Below, in pieces: positions 26,215 through 40,429 of a DNA stretch of 64,000 nucleotides. The DNA comes from Acanthacorydalis orientalis. Taxonomy: Eukaryota; Arthropoda; Insecta; Megaloptera; Corydalidae. Where the stretch lies: assembly GCA_034766995.1 (NCBI GenBank), contig CM068314.1, forward strand, positions 39,191,708-39,255,707, written 5' to 3'. A program made the translations under genes and the position numbers. Every line of letters starts with the position of its first letter. The first letter of the stretch is position 1. Below the pieces are notes generated by a model. The model had not been told where the DNA came from. It did no database searches and was given only the letters and a program-made list of their open reading frames with translations.

Positions 26215-26335
26215 AGAATTTTTTTCTGTGTTTTAGTGTTCAGAAAATTATTGCATCACCATAGAAATAGACAGAAAGAAATAGACAATCAATAATTATT
26301 TAACATTTTTAGTAAAAAAAAACATTTTTGTAGTG
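26215..26335 (+). repeat. Dispersed CTGAAGATGATG repeat, copy 2
   Basis: TTAGTGTTCAGAAAATTATT GCATCACCATAGAAATAGAC, then AATCAATAATTATTTAACAT. This is the closest relative of copy 1 in the window. Confidence 0.55.
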
Positions 26336-27101
26336 TATACAATAAGAGGGAAATTAATTCATGAAAGTAAATTTAATCGTTTTGTCAAAAATTTATTGTG
26401 ACAAAATTCCAAATTCTTAGATCAATTAATATTAAAAATGCAAAAAAATATTTTTTCAATAAATAAATAATAATTAGATATATGTTTATTTATGAAAATT
26501 CATTCTTATTAATATGTTTTAAAACTGAAAATATTTATTCGTTCTTTAATACTAAAAACTTATTTGTGAAAAGTTTATGTAGTTCCATTCGAATACACTA
26601 TATGAGTATTATATTTCATATAAAAATAACAATTTATGAAATTTGATAATTATACTCTTTTATAAACGAATACAGAACGTGAAAGAACATACATTAATAT
26701 CAATTTTAAAACATATTAGATTCGTTTTAAAAAAGCACGAGTTCATATATCTTTAGTTGTTTTCTCCAGTTCGTATATGAATATAAACATTTATCTTAGT
26801 TTTGTTAGTTGAAAAGGCATCGTTATCGTTATAAGATTCAAACCTATGGCAGATTTTATGAAAATTTATTGTAAAGGTTAACCTTGCGTGTTAGCTTTCA
26901 ATATAAGCAAAGTAGTTTAATAGAATGTACGATTTGATAACATTAATAACACGTTTTAGTGAAATTTAAATAAGTATGATTAGTAAAAGTCCACGAGAAC
27001 GTTATTAAAATATATATAAAAAGGTCTTATTAAAAGTTATGTTCAATATTGAACCGTCTATGAAAATAGAATTATCAGTCAACTGGATGACATTTTACTC
27101 A

Positions 27102-27103
<2 letters not shown>

Positions 27104-27157
<54 letters not shown>
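27104..27157. repeat. (TA)n microsatellite
   Basis: About 50 bp of TA. Confidence 0.95.
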
Positions 27158-27159
<2 letters not shown>

Positions 27160-28667
27160 GATTCCATAATCATTTTTTGCACATGCAGTCATTTCTTTTG
27201 GCCGTAAATCAACAAGGAGCGTTGAGTGATTTGACTGAATTCCACACGCTAACAAGAAACCGTCTACAAACTTGCTTACATAGCAAAGCACAAAGAAGTA
27301 TCATAAGCTCCACTTATAAAGCAATGTAAGCACGACCAATTTGCGTTTTCATTTTAGTTGAAACTGCAAAGAGACTTTTCTCATAATATACAATTCTGAA
27401 AGTTGTAAGCAAATACTTTTTTCGTTATAGTATATGTGTACTGAAATACGTGGACTAGAATAAAACTTATCTATGAAATTGTCAAATATATGATGAAAAA
27501 TACAATCGGTAGAAAAATGTATCGCCCGAGAGCATTTAAACAAATTGTATTCACTTGTACATTTTTCAATTTTCAAATACAACGTGTCTCATTGTTTGTT
27601 TGTGTATGCGTGTTTATTTTCGATACATTGCGAACAATGAGAATCGAAGTACCGTTTTCAATACAACAATATTGGAACGTTTCATACGGAATTTTTTTAT
27701 TTTCGATCAAAACATTACTGTTATATATGTAAGAAAGGAATTGAAAATACTAACGATATTAAATATGTATTTGATTCATGTTTTCTTTCATATTTGAAAA
27801 TCAGAACTGTATCAAATCTAAAAAAAAATTTAAACTTCATCCGCTAGATTATATATATATATATATATATGAATATACTATTTTTTTTGATCGTCTTAAT
27901 TTAAAAATATTTTTTTCATCTAATATAATAATATTTTTCTGTATCAACAACTACAAACATTTCGATAGTAATAAATGAAGAGTTCAAATTGATTTGTTGA
28001 CTGAAGAGTCACAAATATCAGTGTTGCTTATAAAATATGTTACTTTTAATTTAAACCTTCGAATGGATACAATTTAATAACGATCTATATTTTTTAAAAT
28101 AAATAAATATATGTAAGTAAATATCAAGTTTTTTTCTAAATATTTTTAAATAAATTATATATAACCAATTATATTATCAAAAATAAATATTAACTGAAAT
28201 CCTATCGTATTTTTCACAAATTTGTAATAAACTTAATTTAATATATTATCACTTCAAATGATTATTTATTTTACATTTAATCATATATTTCTTGCAAAAT
28301 CGAACACTACTTATAAAAAATTATCAGAGATTTTTAAAAACTATGATACCTGCTGAACTTATATAATAATATTTTTTAATCTATTTATTCGTTAATAAAA
28401 ATGTCTATTATTTTATCATTTCGTACTGAAATGTGCCTATATTTTAATTGTTTTTATAAACACACGTTCAAAAATATTTCTTATGTAAATCATTCTAATT
28501 TATAACTGAAAATTATATATTTGTGTAAAAATTACCTAATCTTTATTAATGAGGATAGATTTAAATAATCAATTTTGTAGTATGTTATAAAAATAACACA
28601 AGATTCATACATATTTTAATATACTTTTCTTTGATATATCAATTTAAATAATATTTTAAGTTTTATA

Positions 28668-28677
28668 CACACACACA

Positions 28678-28719
<42 letters not shown>
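28668..28719. repeat. (CA)n-(TA)n microsatellite
   Basis: ACACACACA, a GTA break, then about 40 bp of TA. Confidence 0.9.
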
Positions 28720-28722
<3 letters not shown>

Positions 28723-30030
28723 AGTGTTTGAATTAAAGAAAAAGAATATTAATTAGTTTTTATTATTCATATATTCCATAACAATATAAAAACTTGAAGA
28801 AATACGAGTATATTTTAATGTGAACACGAATAACTGCTAGAACAGCTTGATTTTATAATGTATGTTTTGATCAGAGGTCAAAATATATTTATGCAAAGCA
28901 CAGATATTTCAAATCGCATACAGTTTGCTAACTTGTTGCTACCATCTGCATATAAATACATTTACATGTTTCAGAAAATGATAAAGTTTACAGAGTATTA
29001 AATATCCATTTCTGCACTGGAGACTTATATAGATATTTATGAATGCAAGAAAGTCGGATAACTTCTTCAAGTTTACTTTATAAATTATATAGTTACAAAT
29101 ACTGTTATTCTGTATACAGAATATGAAAACTGTACTTGTATGTTAAAACAACGATGAATATTTAATATATTACTACTATACAATATTAGTTTTCAAGTCG
29201 TTGGTGTTAACTACAATGGTTTTTCAACGTGCTAGAACTTTTCAGTTTATTAATATCGATTTTACTCTACGTGAATGTACATCTATGTATGTGTGTATAT
29301 ATATATACATTTATATTTCTAAGTATACATGTAATATGAGAATATTATGCATGTGTTTCTAAGCTTGAAATACACTTTAAATAATTAAGATTCAACTATA
29401 CTTCTTCTATATCATCTCTGTTTAAAAAAAAATTGTCTCACTAATAAACATGACTTTTCGCTCATGAATAAAAACCTGAGAGCACATTAAATAAAAACAA
29501 TTTATTTTTAGAAGTTCTTAAAGAATACTGTGCTGTTTAGCTATTCAAGTAAATGAATTGAATGTACATCTTATTTATATTTTTCTTTTATTGTTTTGTC
29601 ATTTATATAGATGTGAGTTATTTTCGTATAAAATTTAAAACATTTTGGATTAAAAAAGAATATGATTTAAAGATCTTAAAATATTTAAAAGTAATGAAAA
29701 GATGGTAATATGAAAAATATTTCAAGAGAAGTAATTAAATATTATCAACAAGAAGTTGATAAGTAGTAGTTAAGTAATTTCCATTTTAGTACCGTAATTT
29801 ATCTTAATAATCATTAGTGAGAATTTCTTTGGTGCAAAAAAATTATTTCTAATTTTTATCAGTAGATGTTATTCAGGAACTTTTAAATTTTCATCCCTGT
29901 TTTTTTAGCCTTTTAGAACAATATTTTTTTGTAATTTTCTGTAATCAATTTCATGTTTTGAATTATCTCTAAATAACTTGTCTAGATTTATTTTCAAAAC
30001 TAATTCTTATTTTTCTGCATCGTAGTATTA

Positions 30031-30108
<78 letters not shown>

Positions 30109-30109
30109 C
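30031..30109. repeat. (CA)n-(TA)n microsatellite
   Basis: Seven CA units, then about 55 bp of TA and a GTATATATAT tail. Confidence 0.95.
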
Positions 30110-30494
30110 AGATGTTTATATGATTTATTAAATGTTAGTTTGAGCTGTAGCTCTAGCTATCTGCTTCGATTTAGATTTAATAGCTCATAATAATATATCC
30201 TATAAATACAAATGTTTATTCCTTTAAAACCTTATTAACTATAATACAAAGTGGATTTGAAAGTCTATTATGAACTTTTATATGTATTATATTATTATGT
30301 ATGGTTTTCACTGATATAAATATTTAGTGTTATAGTAGACTTTCTTTGTAAATAAATATTTGTAAGTACATTTGCGATAAATTGACCATTGAATAATTTG
30401 CGATGCAAAGTATTCAATGGTTTAATATCGTCCCAAAAATGTTTTAATCATTAAACTACGCCATAAATCTTAACAGAAAACATATTTATACTCA

Positions 30495-30496
<2 letters not shown>

Positions 30497-30548
<52 letters not shown>
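30497..30548. repeat. (TA)n microsatellite
   Basis: ATATATACAT then about 42 bp of TA. Confidence 0.95.
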
Positions 30549-30550
<2 letters not shown>

Positions 30551-31338
30551 TTAGAAAATAACACAAAAATAACTTTGAGAGATAAACTTTTACTGTTAGA
30601 AAAAAAATATGTATGTATGGTATCTGTTTTTAAGTAAAATAAAAATAATAAAAATAACCTTTTTTTAAATTAAGAAATACATTATGAATAAATATAAATA
30701 TTTATATAAACACTAGCTTAGTAGATTGTAAACAAAAAAATGAATAAAACTGGGTATCTTTTGATACATCGTTAGTTTGAAACGCTCTTTATTTTGACAT
30801 TTCCAGTGCATTTAACAGATTTAACCATCGTTATTACTGCTGAGAATTTTTTCCATCATTTTATATACTCTTTTCTAAATATATTCTATCTTTAAGAAAA
30901 GGAAATGTATCTACATTTACCATGCAAACATTTCTGAGAATTTTTATAGAGACTTAATTTTTCTCGTCTAGTAAAGAATCTACAAACAAATTAATTGTCG
31001 ACGAATAATTGTTGTAGACTTCATTTCTGTTACAATGAAGTGCATATTTTGAAACAAGTATATTACAATCCTTCAGACTAAATTTATAAGTAATACGAAA
31101 AAAAATATTGCATTCAATCAACAACCCTAAGACGATGTCCATAATAAACAATGGGCAGACGTCAAACAAGTGAGTGATTTTTAAAACTCTGTATTCTTGT
31201 AGAAACTCTGCATCCTCTGTATTCTATAGAAACATTCGTTTTCTCTCAGTTACGTCTCTTTCTTTCTCACTCTATCTATAATAATCTGAGTGTTTAAAAA
31301 AGTGTTTTCTTGATGTTAAGTATGATCATACTGAAAAC

Positions 31339-31373
<35 letters not shown>

Positions 31374-32322
31374 TATGTATTTTACATATTTAATTTTGTA
31401 GTAAATTTTTATTCCAACCCAGTCATATTTCGATCATTTTATTTAAATTACAGTTTTAGTTTTTTATATTTCGATTAAATTCCCCTGCAGTTTCATATTT
31501 TGAGCAAAATATTCTTCAAAGAATCTTGAAAACAATTTTACAGACTCCTTTAAATACAATTTCTGTAAACTTTACAAATACTTTCTGTTATAGTGGTAGC
31601 ATTATTTATTTTCCAAACTTTTTACAATATTAAATGTCTTAATTGCATTTCATCTCTCGATTATAATTGATTTTAGAACACAATAAACCCTTACATCTTT
31701 TCAATAACACGAGCTTTTACAAATGTAATCAATGATTTCTACAGCTATTTATATATGTTATAAAACAGCATTTATTAAAAATCAAAACAAGTCCTTTACA
31801 CCAAAAAATAAAATGCTGAAAAGTTTTCTAAGAATCAAAAATTAATAAGTTATCAACTACAAAAAGTTAAAAATATGAACTTAAATTAACCGTACCCTTA
31901 TTTATATTACTAATGAATTTTTTATAAAAAAAACGTGAAATAAAGTATTAGTTACTCTATTTCAAAATTACATTTTTGTTATTCTATTTATTTTTTTTAT
32001 TTTCATTATCCATTAATTAGAATTCTTTTTCCTTTTTTATTAATATAAATGCATTTTTTTCAAATACATTTCTATAAATTGTTGTTGCTTTTTATTCATT
32101 ACATTGAATTAACAAGAGCTTATGTCAAACATACCTTCAAAATTACGTATGCTTTTTAATTATATTTTTCTGACATCAATTTAAAATTTTCATTTTTTCA
32201 AATTCATTTCTTAAGAATTTTATTTTCCGTACGATAATAACAAAACATTTAATTATATTATTTATAAATACGAAACACGTTATATTTGTCAATTCCAAAA
32301 TGATTATTTGTCATAATTATTG

Positions 32323-32381
<59 letters not shown>

Positions 32382-32428
32382 ATATATATATATACACATA
32401 TAAACATATGTTTGTGTGTGTGTGTAAA
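32323..32428. repeat. (TA)n-(TG)n compound microsatellite
   Basis: About 50 bp of TA, TGTGTGTG, more TA, then TGTTTGTGTGTGTGTG. Confidence 0.95.
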
Positions 32429-33796
32429 AGTGTATACTTGAATATAAACAAACAAGACATATTGTGTATACAAAAAATACATTAAATATATTGTTTTCAA
32501 AATGAAGTAATAAAGTAATTAAAACAAAGTAATTAATTAATAGGGAGCAGTAACGTACGTTGAAATAAAACGAATGTAATTAATGCTAAATATTATCTGT
32601 ACAGTATTTATCAGAAAATTATACATATAATATTACAGCTTGCTTAATAATGCCGTAAGTATACAGATATCAACTAGAAATTTACATACGTATGTACATA
32701 TATTTTGGGTATTGTCTCACTTTATGTTAGGTTATTCGTGGTTACTGCATAGCGTCGTCGTCAGTAAAGATAGTCAACTAACCCAATCCTACAGCCGGTT
32801 TTGTAATTAGCTTGATTAAATCTGTACGTGAGTTGTATTATTAACACATTATATTGAAATATGTTTAGTTGACAATGAGCGACTATACAAATTTACAGTT
32901 CTAACTTTGTTATTTAATATTCAATAAAATCATACATCGTTTGAGTCCATTTAACGGATTTTTATCCAGTTCATACGTATGTCTAATTTTCATCAAAGTA
33001 TACATAAATTTATAAAGTACTTTATGAAATAAAACGTATCTTTTATAAACTCAAATTGACTTTCAATGAAGAATTTTCGCTTATAAAAAGTGTGGGAGGT
33101 TTCTAAAAAAACATTGAAATAAACTTATTTTTTGCGAATGATAAACACTTTTTATAAACATTTTTTTTATTATATATTATATCTCATTCTTAAAAATATA
33201 TTTAATCTTTTCAATTCTATTACTGGAATATCAATTGTTTGAAGTCTATGAAAGTTCGTTCATTTTTTGTAACAAAAGAAATTAATTTCTTGAAGGAACA
33301 TTTATTTTTTAAGTAGGCGAATATAAAATATTTTAAAAGAAAATGTATGAGAATTGAAATGAAATTAGATTAAATTATGTAGAAAAATTATCAGTTATTC
33401 TTCCTAAAGTAGATGTTAAAATTTAAGTATACAATTAATTATTAACTTCATATAATAAAGAATTACATATTGATAACTGTATTTAAAGAAAAATAAATAC
33501 TAAATGTATTTCACTGTTATATGGTAACTAATAAATCACACTTAGTGTTGTCATAAAAGTGTTATATATTGAATTAATATCATATATGTCATGACCTATG
33601 ATCGATTAAAAATACCAATATATTTCATAATGTTATATACTTTTATGTATCATCCTATTCATCATTATAAGTCAATATGTTTGAAAATATCAGGATGATT
33701 GATGTTCATTTTAAACTTATGCAATAAATACAATCATATATTTCGCACATCCAACTATACATATGCATATATAGATACAGTGGAATTTATATCGAT

Positions 33797-35007
33797 TAGG
33801 TTGGTGGAAAATAATTACGGTTTTTATCATTTAAAGTTTGGTGCCGATTTTTTTAGTTACCGTTATCTTTTGTTATAATCATATAACCATAATTGTAAAC
33901 AATGAAATTAGAAATACTGATTTCAGCTTATGTTTGTTGTTTTCATTCTTTAGTATCGTTGGATGTAAAGTCTTAAATTAGTCATGGAAAATAAATTCGC
34001 GCGATTTTGTTGTATGAGTTTAAATTGGGACGTAAAGTACCAGAAAATGCTCGAAATATCAAATTTGTTTTTGGCGAAGTGTCAATTATTGAACGTACAA
34101 CTCAACACTGGTTATAAAATTTTCGTAATGGAAAGTCTTGATGATGAGGAGGGTCGTGGACGTCCTTCAGCTGTAGACAATAATGATTAAAGAAACATTA
34201 TTGACACCGAACCACATAAAACAACTCGACAGGTGGCAGAAGAACTCAATATTGATCATTCAACAGTTATTCGACATTTGAACCTAATTGGACAAACAAA
34301 ACAGCTGGATAAATGGATGCCGTATGAACTAAACGAGCATCAAGCAATTCGGCGATACGAAGTCTGCTCTGCACTTCTTTTGCGAAACTGATTCCTTTCC
34401 TGATCTGATTGTCGCATTGCCGCAGGAGAAGGACAAAAACAGTTTCCTAAACCAAATCTTCGTAAAAAAAAGATAATGGTCACTGGTGGTGGTCGACAAG
34501 TGGCATCATTCACTACAACTTCTTAAATTCTAGTGAAATAATTACAGCAGAAAAATATTGTCAGGAAATTAAAAAAATGCATGAGAAGTTGCATCGTTTA
34601 TGGCCAACATTAGTCAATCGAACAGGACCAATTCTTTTTTATAACAACGCCCGATCACACATCTAACAAATGACTTTTTAAAAAATTAATTAATCTGGGT
34701 TATGAAACCTAACCTCGCCCACATTTCTCTCCGGACCTGTCTCCGACAGATAATCATTTTTTTAAACATTTGAGTAATTTTCTAAGAGAGAAGGTTTTCA
34801 AAGATCAAGTATCAGTTCAAAGCGCTTTCGATAAATTCGTTAATTCCAGGAATCGAGAATATTATCTTGTAGGAGTAAACAAACTTATTTCCTTTGAAAG
34901 AAATGTGTGCAGGTCAATGGTAGTTATTTTGATTCATCAATATAATTTTTAACTATGTGACTTTATACACGATACGTAAAAACCGCAATTATTTTTGCAC
35001 TAACCTA
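33797..35007 (+). mobile_element. Cecropia-type mariner, near full length, pseudogenised
   Basis: TA duplications at 33797-33798 and 35006-35007 flank inverted repeats of about 30 bp with core AATAATTRCGGTTTTT. The + strand transposase starts at the ATG at 33984. Following it through frameshifts gives DDEEGRGRPSAVDN, TTRQVAEELNIDHSTVIRHL (HTH), QAIRRYEVCSALLLRN and then a badly damaged centre. The end reads FSPDLSPTDNHFFKHLSNFL and the C-terminal YYLVGVNKLIS. ITAEKY and related pieces are recognisable between 34490 and 34640. The first catalytic Asp region appears lost near 34390-34430. The protein type is that of Hsmar1/SETMAR relatives. It has many stops and is inactive. Confidence 0.92.
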
Positions 35008-35758
35008 ATAATATCGAATTTAATTACAATGGCTTATTGTATTTGTTCTTTCCGAGAGAAAAAATTTGGCACTAACAAACAATTTGAAAGTTATAACGAG
35101 TTTTGAAAGATATAATAAGCCAAAATTAAAAAACATATTTTCCGTTACAAAAAACATAATGCAAAAATTTATGAAAATAGTACATAAATTACTTACATTG
35201 TGTTTATAGCCCAAGAAATAGAAACTGTACCAGTTTCTGCTTCACGAGTCGTCTATACCAGTACGAAGTCGATTATCATCTAACATTATTTTTGTGCGAT
35301 TTACCTTATATAATATAGAATTGGGTTGTTTCCAAAATGAAGAAATAACTTTTATAAAAAGCTAATTAAAAGTTATATTTACTGTTTCCGCACACCGTGT
35401 TAAGACATATCTGTAGAGTAGAGTTTAATTTTAAAGTAGATGACTATAAAGAATCGCTCCTCTTAGTTTCCAAAAATAAGAAAAAGATACATGTAAAGCA
35501 ATTTTTTTACACTTTATAAAACCGCCTTATACTTGTACTTTACATTTATATATGACCTAATTCTAAAGCTGCAAAGGTGAGAAGTTTATTGGAATGAAAA
35601 TACCGAAATAAAACTAATGGTACAAAGTACATGGAGTATGGATTCTATTCATGAAAAATTTTAAAATACATATCGATTTCCAGTTATAACGTCCTCTTTA
35701 TCAGGGTCCCTATAAAATCATAGTTAGATTGTGGAAATTGAAATAGATGGAAAATATT

Positions 35759-35792
<34 letters not shown>

Positions 35793-37489
35793 GAATACAA
35801 TATATTATTTAGAATAGTAAAAAAAAATTTGGAAGTATTGTCCCAAAAAAATATTCTACAATTCCTTTAATAACTCTCTATTGCTTTTGTTACTTTACTT
35901 TTTAATAACTCCTGTTATATTTTCTATATGTAACGAATTCATATAATTAATAGAATTTATATTCTTGTGATATTTTTGAACAAAGTTAACATTTTATAAC
36001 TATTTCTTTATTACCTACATCATATATATTCTAATATTAAAAATAAAATCACAAAAATACTGAAAAATTTTAAAAAGTATTAGAAACACAAAATAATTAA
36101 TTTATACTGTTTATACTATTATTTAATTAATACATTAAAATAAACTAATATACACCATAAAAATATGCTACTTATTTAAATAATTAACATACACTGACAT
36201 ATGTTCAAATTTTTAAAATTTAAACATAATAATAATTATATATATATACATACATGTGTGTATGTGAAAAGCATGTGCCTGTTTTAAAAACACGGTTATG
36301 AAGATAATCTAAAATAATGATATCAAAATATTTATTTTGTAATTTAACTTTATTCAAGACAATATTAAAAGTTTCTTGTTTTAACTAAAGTAGAGGGTTA
36401 TCTTGGGATCTCATTTATTATATAATTCAACTTTCTAACTCTGTTATTGCACATTACAAGTTTCATTTAAATTATCGTTGGTTCTTCAATTTGGAACACA
36501 GTGTTACTTTATCAAAAGCTTATGGAAATTGATAAAATTATTTGCAGCGTTATTGGTAGCGATGAAGTCATTATTGTTATCACCATGAAATAGAAGGTAC
36601 TTATATTTAACATGTTATAGGATAAATTTATCCGATTTAATACATAATTTTAATTTTATGTTTTATAAAATTAAATGGCGTTTAAAAAATGCGTCTATCC
36701 GTAGCTAATTTTAAATGTAATATTCTTGCAGAATATATATATATATAATTAAAATAAAAGTCGTAAAAGTATTAAGAGTTTTGGAAGGTTTATAAAAAAC
36801 TAATACTATTCATGAAAGTTTAATTTAGCTTTTACTATTTAAATATCAAAAAACAAATTATTTCAAACTAATATAATCAATCAATTTTGAACAATTATGT
36901 CATAGAAAAGAAATAATAACTGTATTTTTTCCTGCCTTACAATATTTTTGAATTAAAAATTATAATATATATATATATATATATATGTATATATCAAAAA
37001 TATTTTTTGCAAAATTTTATAAAAGGTTACATCTCAATTGTCGTATTGGACAAAATATATTTTTTTCATAAATTTTCTTTAAATTTTAAACAACGTTATC
37101 CCTACATTAAATGTGGGCCAGTGTGTATACACAACTTGACCTCAATACATTTTATACGTGTTCTTAGTAATTTTAAACATTAATGATATTGTTTTCGTAA
37201 TCCACTTATACCCTACAGTTCTACAGGAAAAAATAGCTTGATGTATATAACTTCGAGACTTAAATAATATATATTCGTGATAAAACTAAACGGGAATACA
37301 AAAAAAAGTTATTTTCATCTTTGATAGTAGCAAACAAATTTCATTTCTAGAACCGTACGTTATTCGAGTATTTAACATGAAATTTATGAACCGCATGACC
37401 TATTTTTCATTAGGTACATACACTGAATAACGATAATATCGATAAACATACAAACGATACACGTAAAAATGGTAATTAATTTTAAACGA
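35008..37489. other. Intergenic AT-rich DNA
   Basis: TA tracts occur at 35761-35791, 36236-36265, 36733-36748 and 36960-36996. Nothing else was seen. Confidence 0.5.
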
Positions 37490-37645
37490 GCTTTTGTCGG
37501 TACGTTTGCAGATGGTGTGGGGTGGCGGACGACGTCCGCAACACCGTTCGCAAGACTTGACGACGCGGTGGTGATGGGGTCCATAGAGATGCCAGCGCCT
37601 GCGAGGCGCCCATGCGCCCACAACCCCATGCATCTCGATATTTTG
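37490..37645. other. CpG-rich island of about 150 bp, possible exon of unknown strand
   Basis: A sharply bounded GC- and CpG-rich block sits in very AT-rich DNA. On the + strand an open frame of 59 codons starts at the ATG near 37469 and ends at a TAA overlapping a donor-like TTTT|GTAAGT near 37641. A possible acceptor GTTTGCAG lies near 37510. On the minus strand a longer frame starts MGLWAHGRLAGAGISMDPIT and stays open for 81 codons, with a donor-like GTATGT near 37455. Neither translation is a family I recognise. It contains short GC palindromes around 37595-37625. It may be an exon, a CpG-island promoter or a transferred piece. Confidence 0.3.
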
Positions 37646-37796
37646 TAAGTTACACGGATATTAAATTTAAATAAACATTAAATATGTATCAGATATTTAT
37701 TAATTAAAAGTATATTGTTTTAATATATTATTCGATAAATCAATCATGTAAAAAATAATATCCCTGAAAATGTAGATCGTAAAAATGTCATTACTC

Positions 37797-37831
37797 AGTG
37801 TGTGTGTGTGTGTATGTGTATGTGTGTGTGT
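37797..37831. repeat. (TG)n microsatellite
   Basis: A TG run with two TATG breaks, the longest TG tract not joined to TA. Confidence 0.95.
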
Positions 37832-38742
37832 AGAGATTTTCGTATAATTAAATGAAAAAACAACATTAAATATGCTTTTTAATGACATTGTAGTGTCTAA
37901 AACAATTTACATAATGAGATTAAAAAATACAAAAGAAGTGTATACCGTTTGATTACAATTATGGATAATAGCCATAAATTCAAAATCTACTTGCATAATA
38001 TTAAATTGGATATGCGTTCCTTTTTCTAAAAAAATAGTTTTTTTTTAGATAAATATTATATAATCTTAATAGTAATTATACAAACACATATGTAATTTTT
38101 CTCGCTCGACAATAATAGGTGTCCAATATTTTGAGTAGTTTTAATTTCATCTTTAGAAGTTTTCAATATGTTGAGTGGCTTGACATCAGACTAAAGATTA
38201 ACTTGAAATAAACTTATTAAAATGTATTCTATTCTCAACATCTCGTTCTCATCCTCTCTCTCGTTATATATATATATATATATACACGATTATGTGTGAA
38301 TATTAGTATCACATATAGATGCATAAAAATTAAGATTTATGTACTTGTAGCAAATATTGTAATATTTATTGTTACGGATTAGTATATTTTTGTATTTAGA
38401 TTCTGATCTATTACTGGTTGTTGCACACTGTTTTTGTATTGATATTCACAGCAATGGATATTGACAATGCATTTTTAATACGTTATATAAAACTATAGAT
38501 TTCATTTATACATACACAGATCAAATTCTATGTATATGCAAGAACCAATCCAAGAATCAAAGGACTACTATTGTAAGTGTAATTAGCTACATTACGCATA
38601 AAAGATAATTCTATATACTGCAATTAACATTTGTTACAAGTAAAAAAATCTTAACATATATTCGTGTATATCATAATCTCATGAAAACTAGTATATTTGC
38701 TAAAAGTAAGACAAAGGTACGAATTGTTATTTTTTTTATATA

Positions 38743-39988
38743 TATTGTATCAGTGTAAAAGTTCGCATAGGATCTGAAATTGAAAATCAGGTGATTATTT
38801 TTCGTAAGAAACTCATTTATTAATCAATTATGTGTTCACACCCTCGTTTTTTGTAATCATTTTTCAACGGTCAGGCAACTGCTGAATTCCTCGTTGGTGA
38901 AAGCTGTGTTGTTTTTCAGCAAAAAAAAAAAAACGTTGGTGATTTTTGACGGCCTCAACGGTGTCAATTTTTTACTGTTTAAATTATTCTACGGTGACTG
39001 TAATAAATTATAATCCAAAGGTGTAATGTCCGGAGAATACGGTGGATACAATATGATTTCTCGTTTCAATTGCTTCAGTTTTTGCAGTCAGTTTTGCTGT
39101 CATGGTAGATGACCCCCTTGCTATTGACCAAAATCAGACATTTTTCTTTAATTGCTTCATTCGGTTTGGTCAGTTGTTATTAGTACTTCTCCTAAGTAAT
39201 CGTTTCGCTCCGTAGGATCAGCTCAAAATAAAAAATACCTTTGCAATCTACCAAATATACAGTAAAATCTTCATCGAATGCAAGCCAGCTCTGGTGACTG
39301 ATTTTCCCCCTTCATTCGCTTGTTTACACGTTTGTCTACGTCGAATGTTGTTGTACAGGATTCATTTCTATCGCCAGTCACCAACCATCCAAAAAAGTAT
39401 CTCTGTTGAAACGGCCAAACAAAAAAACTGCGAAGAAATGCAATCAAAATTATTTTTTTCAGACAATGAGTGCAGCACCCACGTATCGAGCTTCAACGTG
39501 AACCTCAGCTTCTTTAAATTCCGAAATTAAGTCGATCTGTCAACGTTGAGTGACTTGGTAACCTCGTCTGTCGAAATTCGGGAGTTATTGTCAACTAGAG
39601 CCGGGCTTAGCCGTATAGAGAGGGGTTAATCTTCTAGGTTCAAATCACCAAGTCAAAATTTAGTAAACCATTTTTTATAGTTGGATGTGACTGTGCATGG
39701 TCCAAATGAACCTCCCGAATATTTTTCGTTGCCGCGCCAACGGTTACTCCTTTCCGAAATTAGTACAACATAACGTGACTAAAGTGTATCTTTTCGTTGT
39801 CCATTTTCAAAAATGTTTCTTACACACAAATCGAATCAAAACAAATGTGACTGATGCTCAAGTAATAGCTATAACTATCATCTTTCAAGCGATATATAAC
39901 ATGAATACATTTCAATTACGAATGCCTCCATGCGGCACTCTTAACACCACCTATTGAATCGTATACAAACTTTTGCACTGATCCAATA
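38743..39988 (-). mobile_element. Mariner element of a different lineage, nearly full length, pseudogenised
   Basis: TA at 38743-38744 and 39987-39988 flank inverted repeats TTGTATCAGTGTAAAAGTTC and TTGGATCAGTGCAAAAGTTT (read inward). On the minus strand the transposase can be followed from about 39820. It gives RKDT.., a WF.KF.LGDLNLED block, a second HTH (ISTDEVTKSLNVDRST), GLHSMKILLYIW, and then ITxEKY..QLTKPNEAIKEK. It continues with KGVIYHDSKT (second Asp region, Asn lost) and ILYPPYSPDITPLDYNLLQS (third Asp). Frame changes are frequent. The inverted repeats and the catalytic block differ from the cecropia-type copies, so it is a separate invasion; I cannot name the subfamily safely. Open + strand frames inside it are antisense shadows. 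Confidence 0.9.
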
Positions 39989-40194
39989 TGTTATTCAAAT
40001 CAAACAGGTTAAGTTTTTATATTTATTTGATTTTAAAATTCTATTTAATTTAACAGTAATAATATAAATTATATATAAAACTATTTCAACCAAATTGAAT
40101 AATCATTAATTTAAATGTTTTTTTAAAAATAAATTATTTTCTCAATCTAAAAACAGCAAAAAATGTTCCTAATTTAAAATGTTAATAGATGATT

Positions 40195-40285
40195 TTTGAT
40201 CATTTTTGATTGTTGCTGAACCGCATTTCAATATTCTCATCCTCAAATCGCTAAGATACAGAAAAATGTGCTCAATTCTATATCT
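40195..40285 (-). repeat. Dispersed CTGAAGATGATG repeat, copy 3
   Basis: The minus strand reads TTTTTCTGTATCTTAGCGAT, then TTGAGGATGAGAATATTGAAA, followed by an AACAATCAAAAATGATCA tail. It is more diverged than copies 1, 2 and 6. Confidence 0.35.
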
Positions 40286-40429
40286 GTATTATATCATTTT
40301 AATGCTTCACTTTTCGTAATATAATACAAAACTGTACAAAAAGAGATTAAAAAGTAGACGAATATTCTTTTGGAAACGTTTTTAACTGTAAAATTTGATA
40401 TTGTACGGAGCTAGTTTATATGCTATTCG

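Larger units (their letters stand above)
23197..33796. other. Long AT-rich intergenic or intronic stretch
   Basis: It contains microsatellites and one dispersed repeat copy (26215). Two mixed-composition patches, 24180-24420 and 27160-27340, carry short frames (for example, minus-strand CGIQSNHSTLLVDLRPKEMT at 27180-27260) without a family match. A 71-codon minus frame at 30954-31169 is unremarkable. Confidence 0.45.

Noticed and set aside
30954..31169. A 71-codon minus-strand frame considered as a receptor exon
   Set aside because: No conserved motif, weak splice-like borders and composition equal to the flanks.
39294..39957. Two + strand open frames of 78 and 86 codons
   Set aside because: They lie antisense within the minus-strand mariner at 38743-39988, whose motifs account for the sequence.
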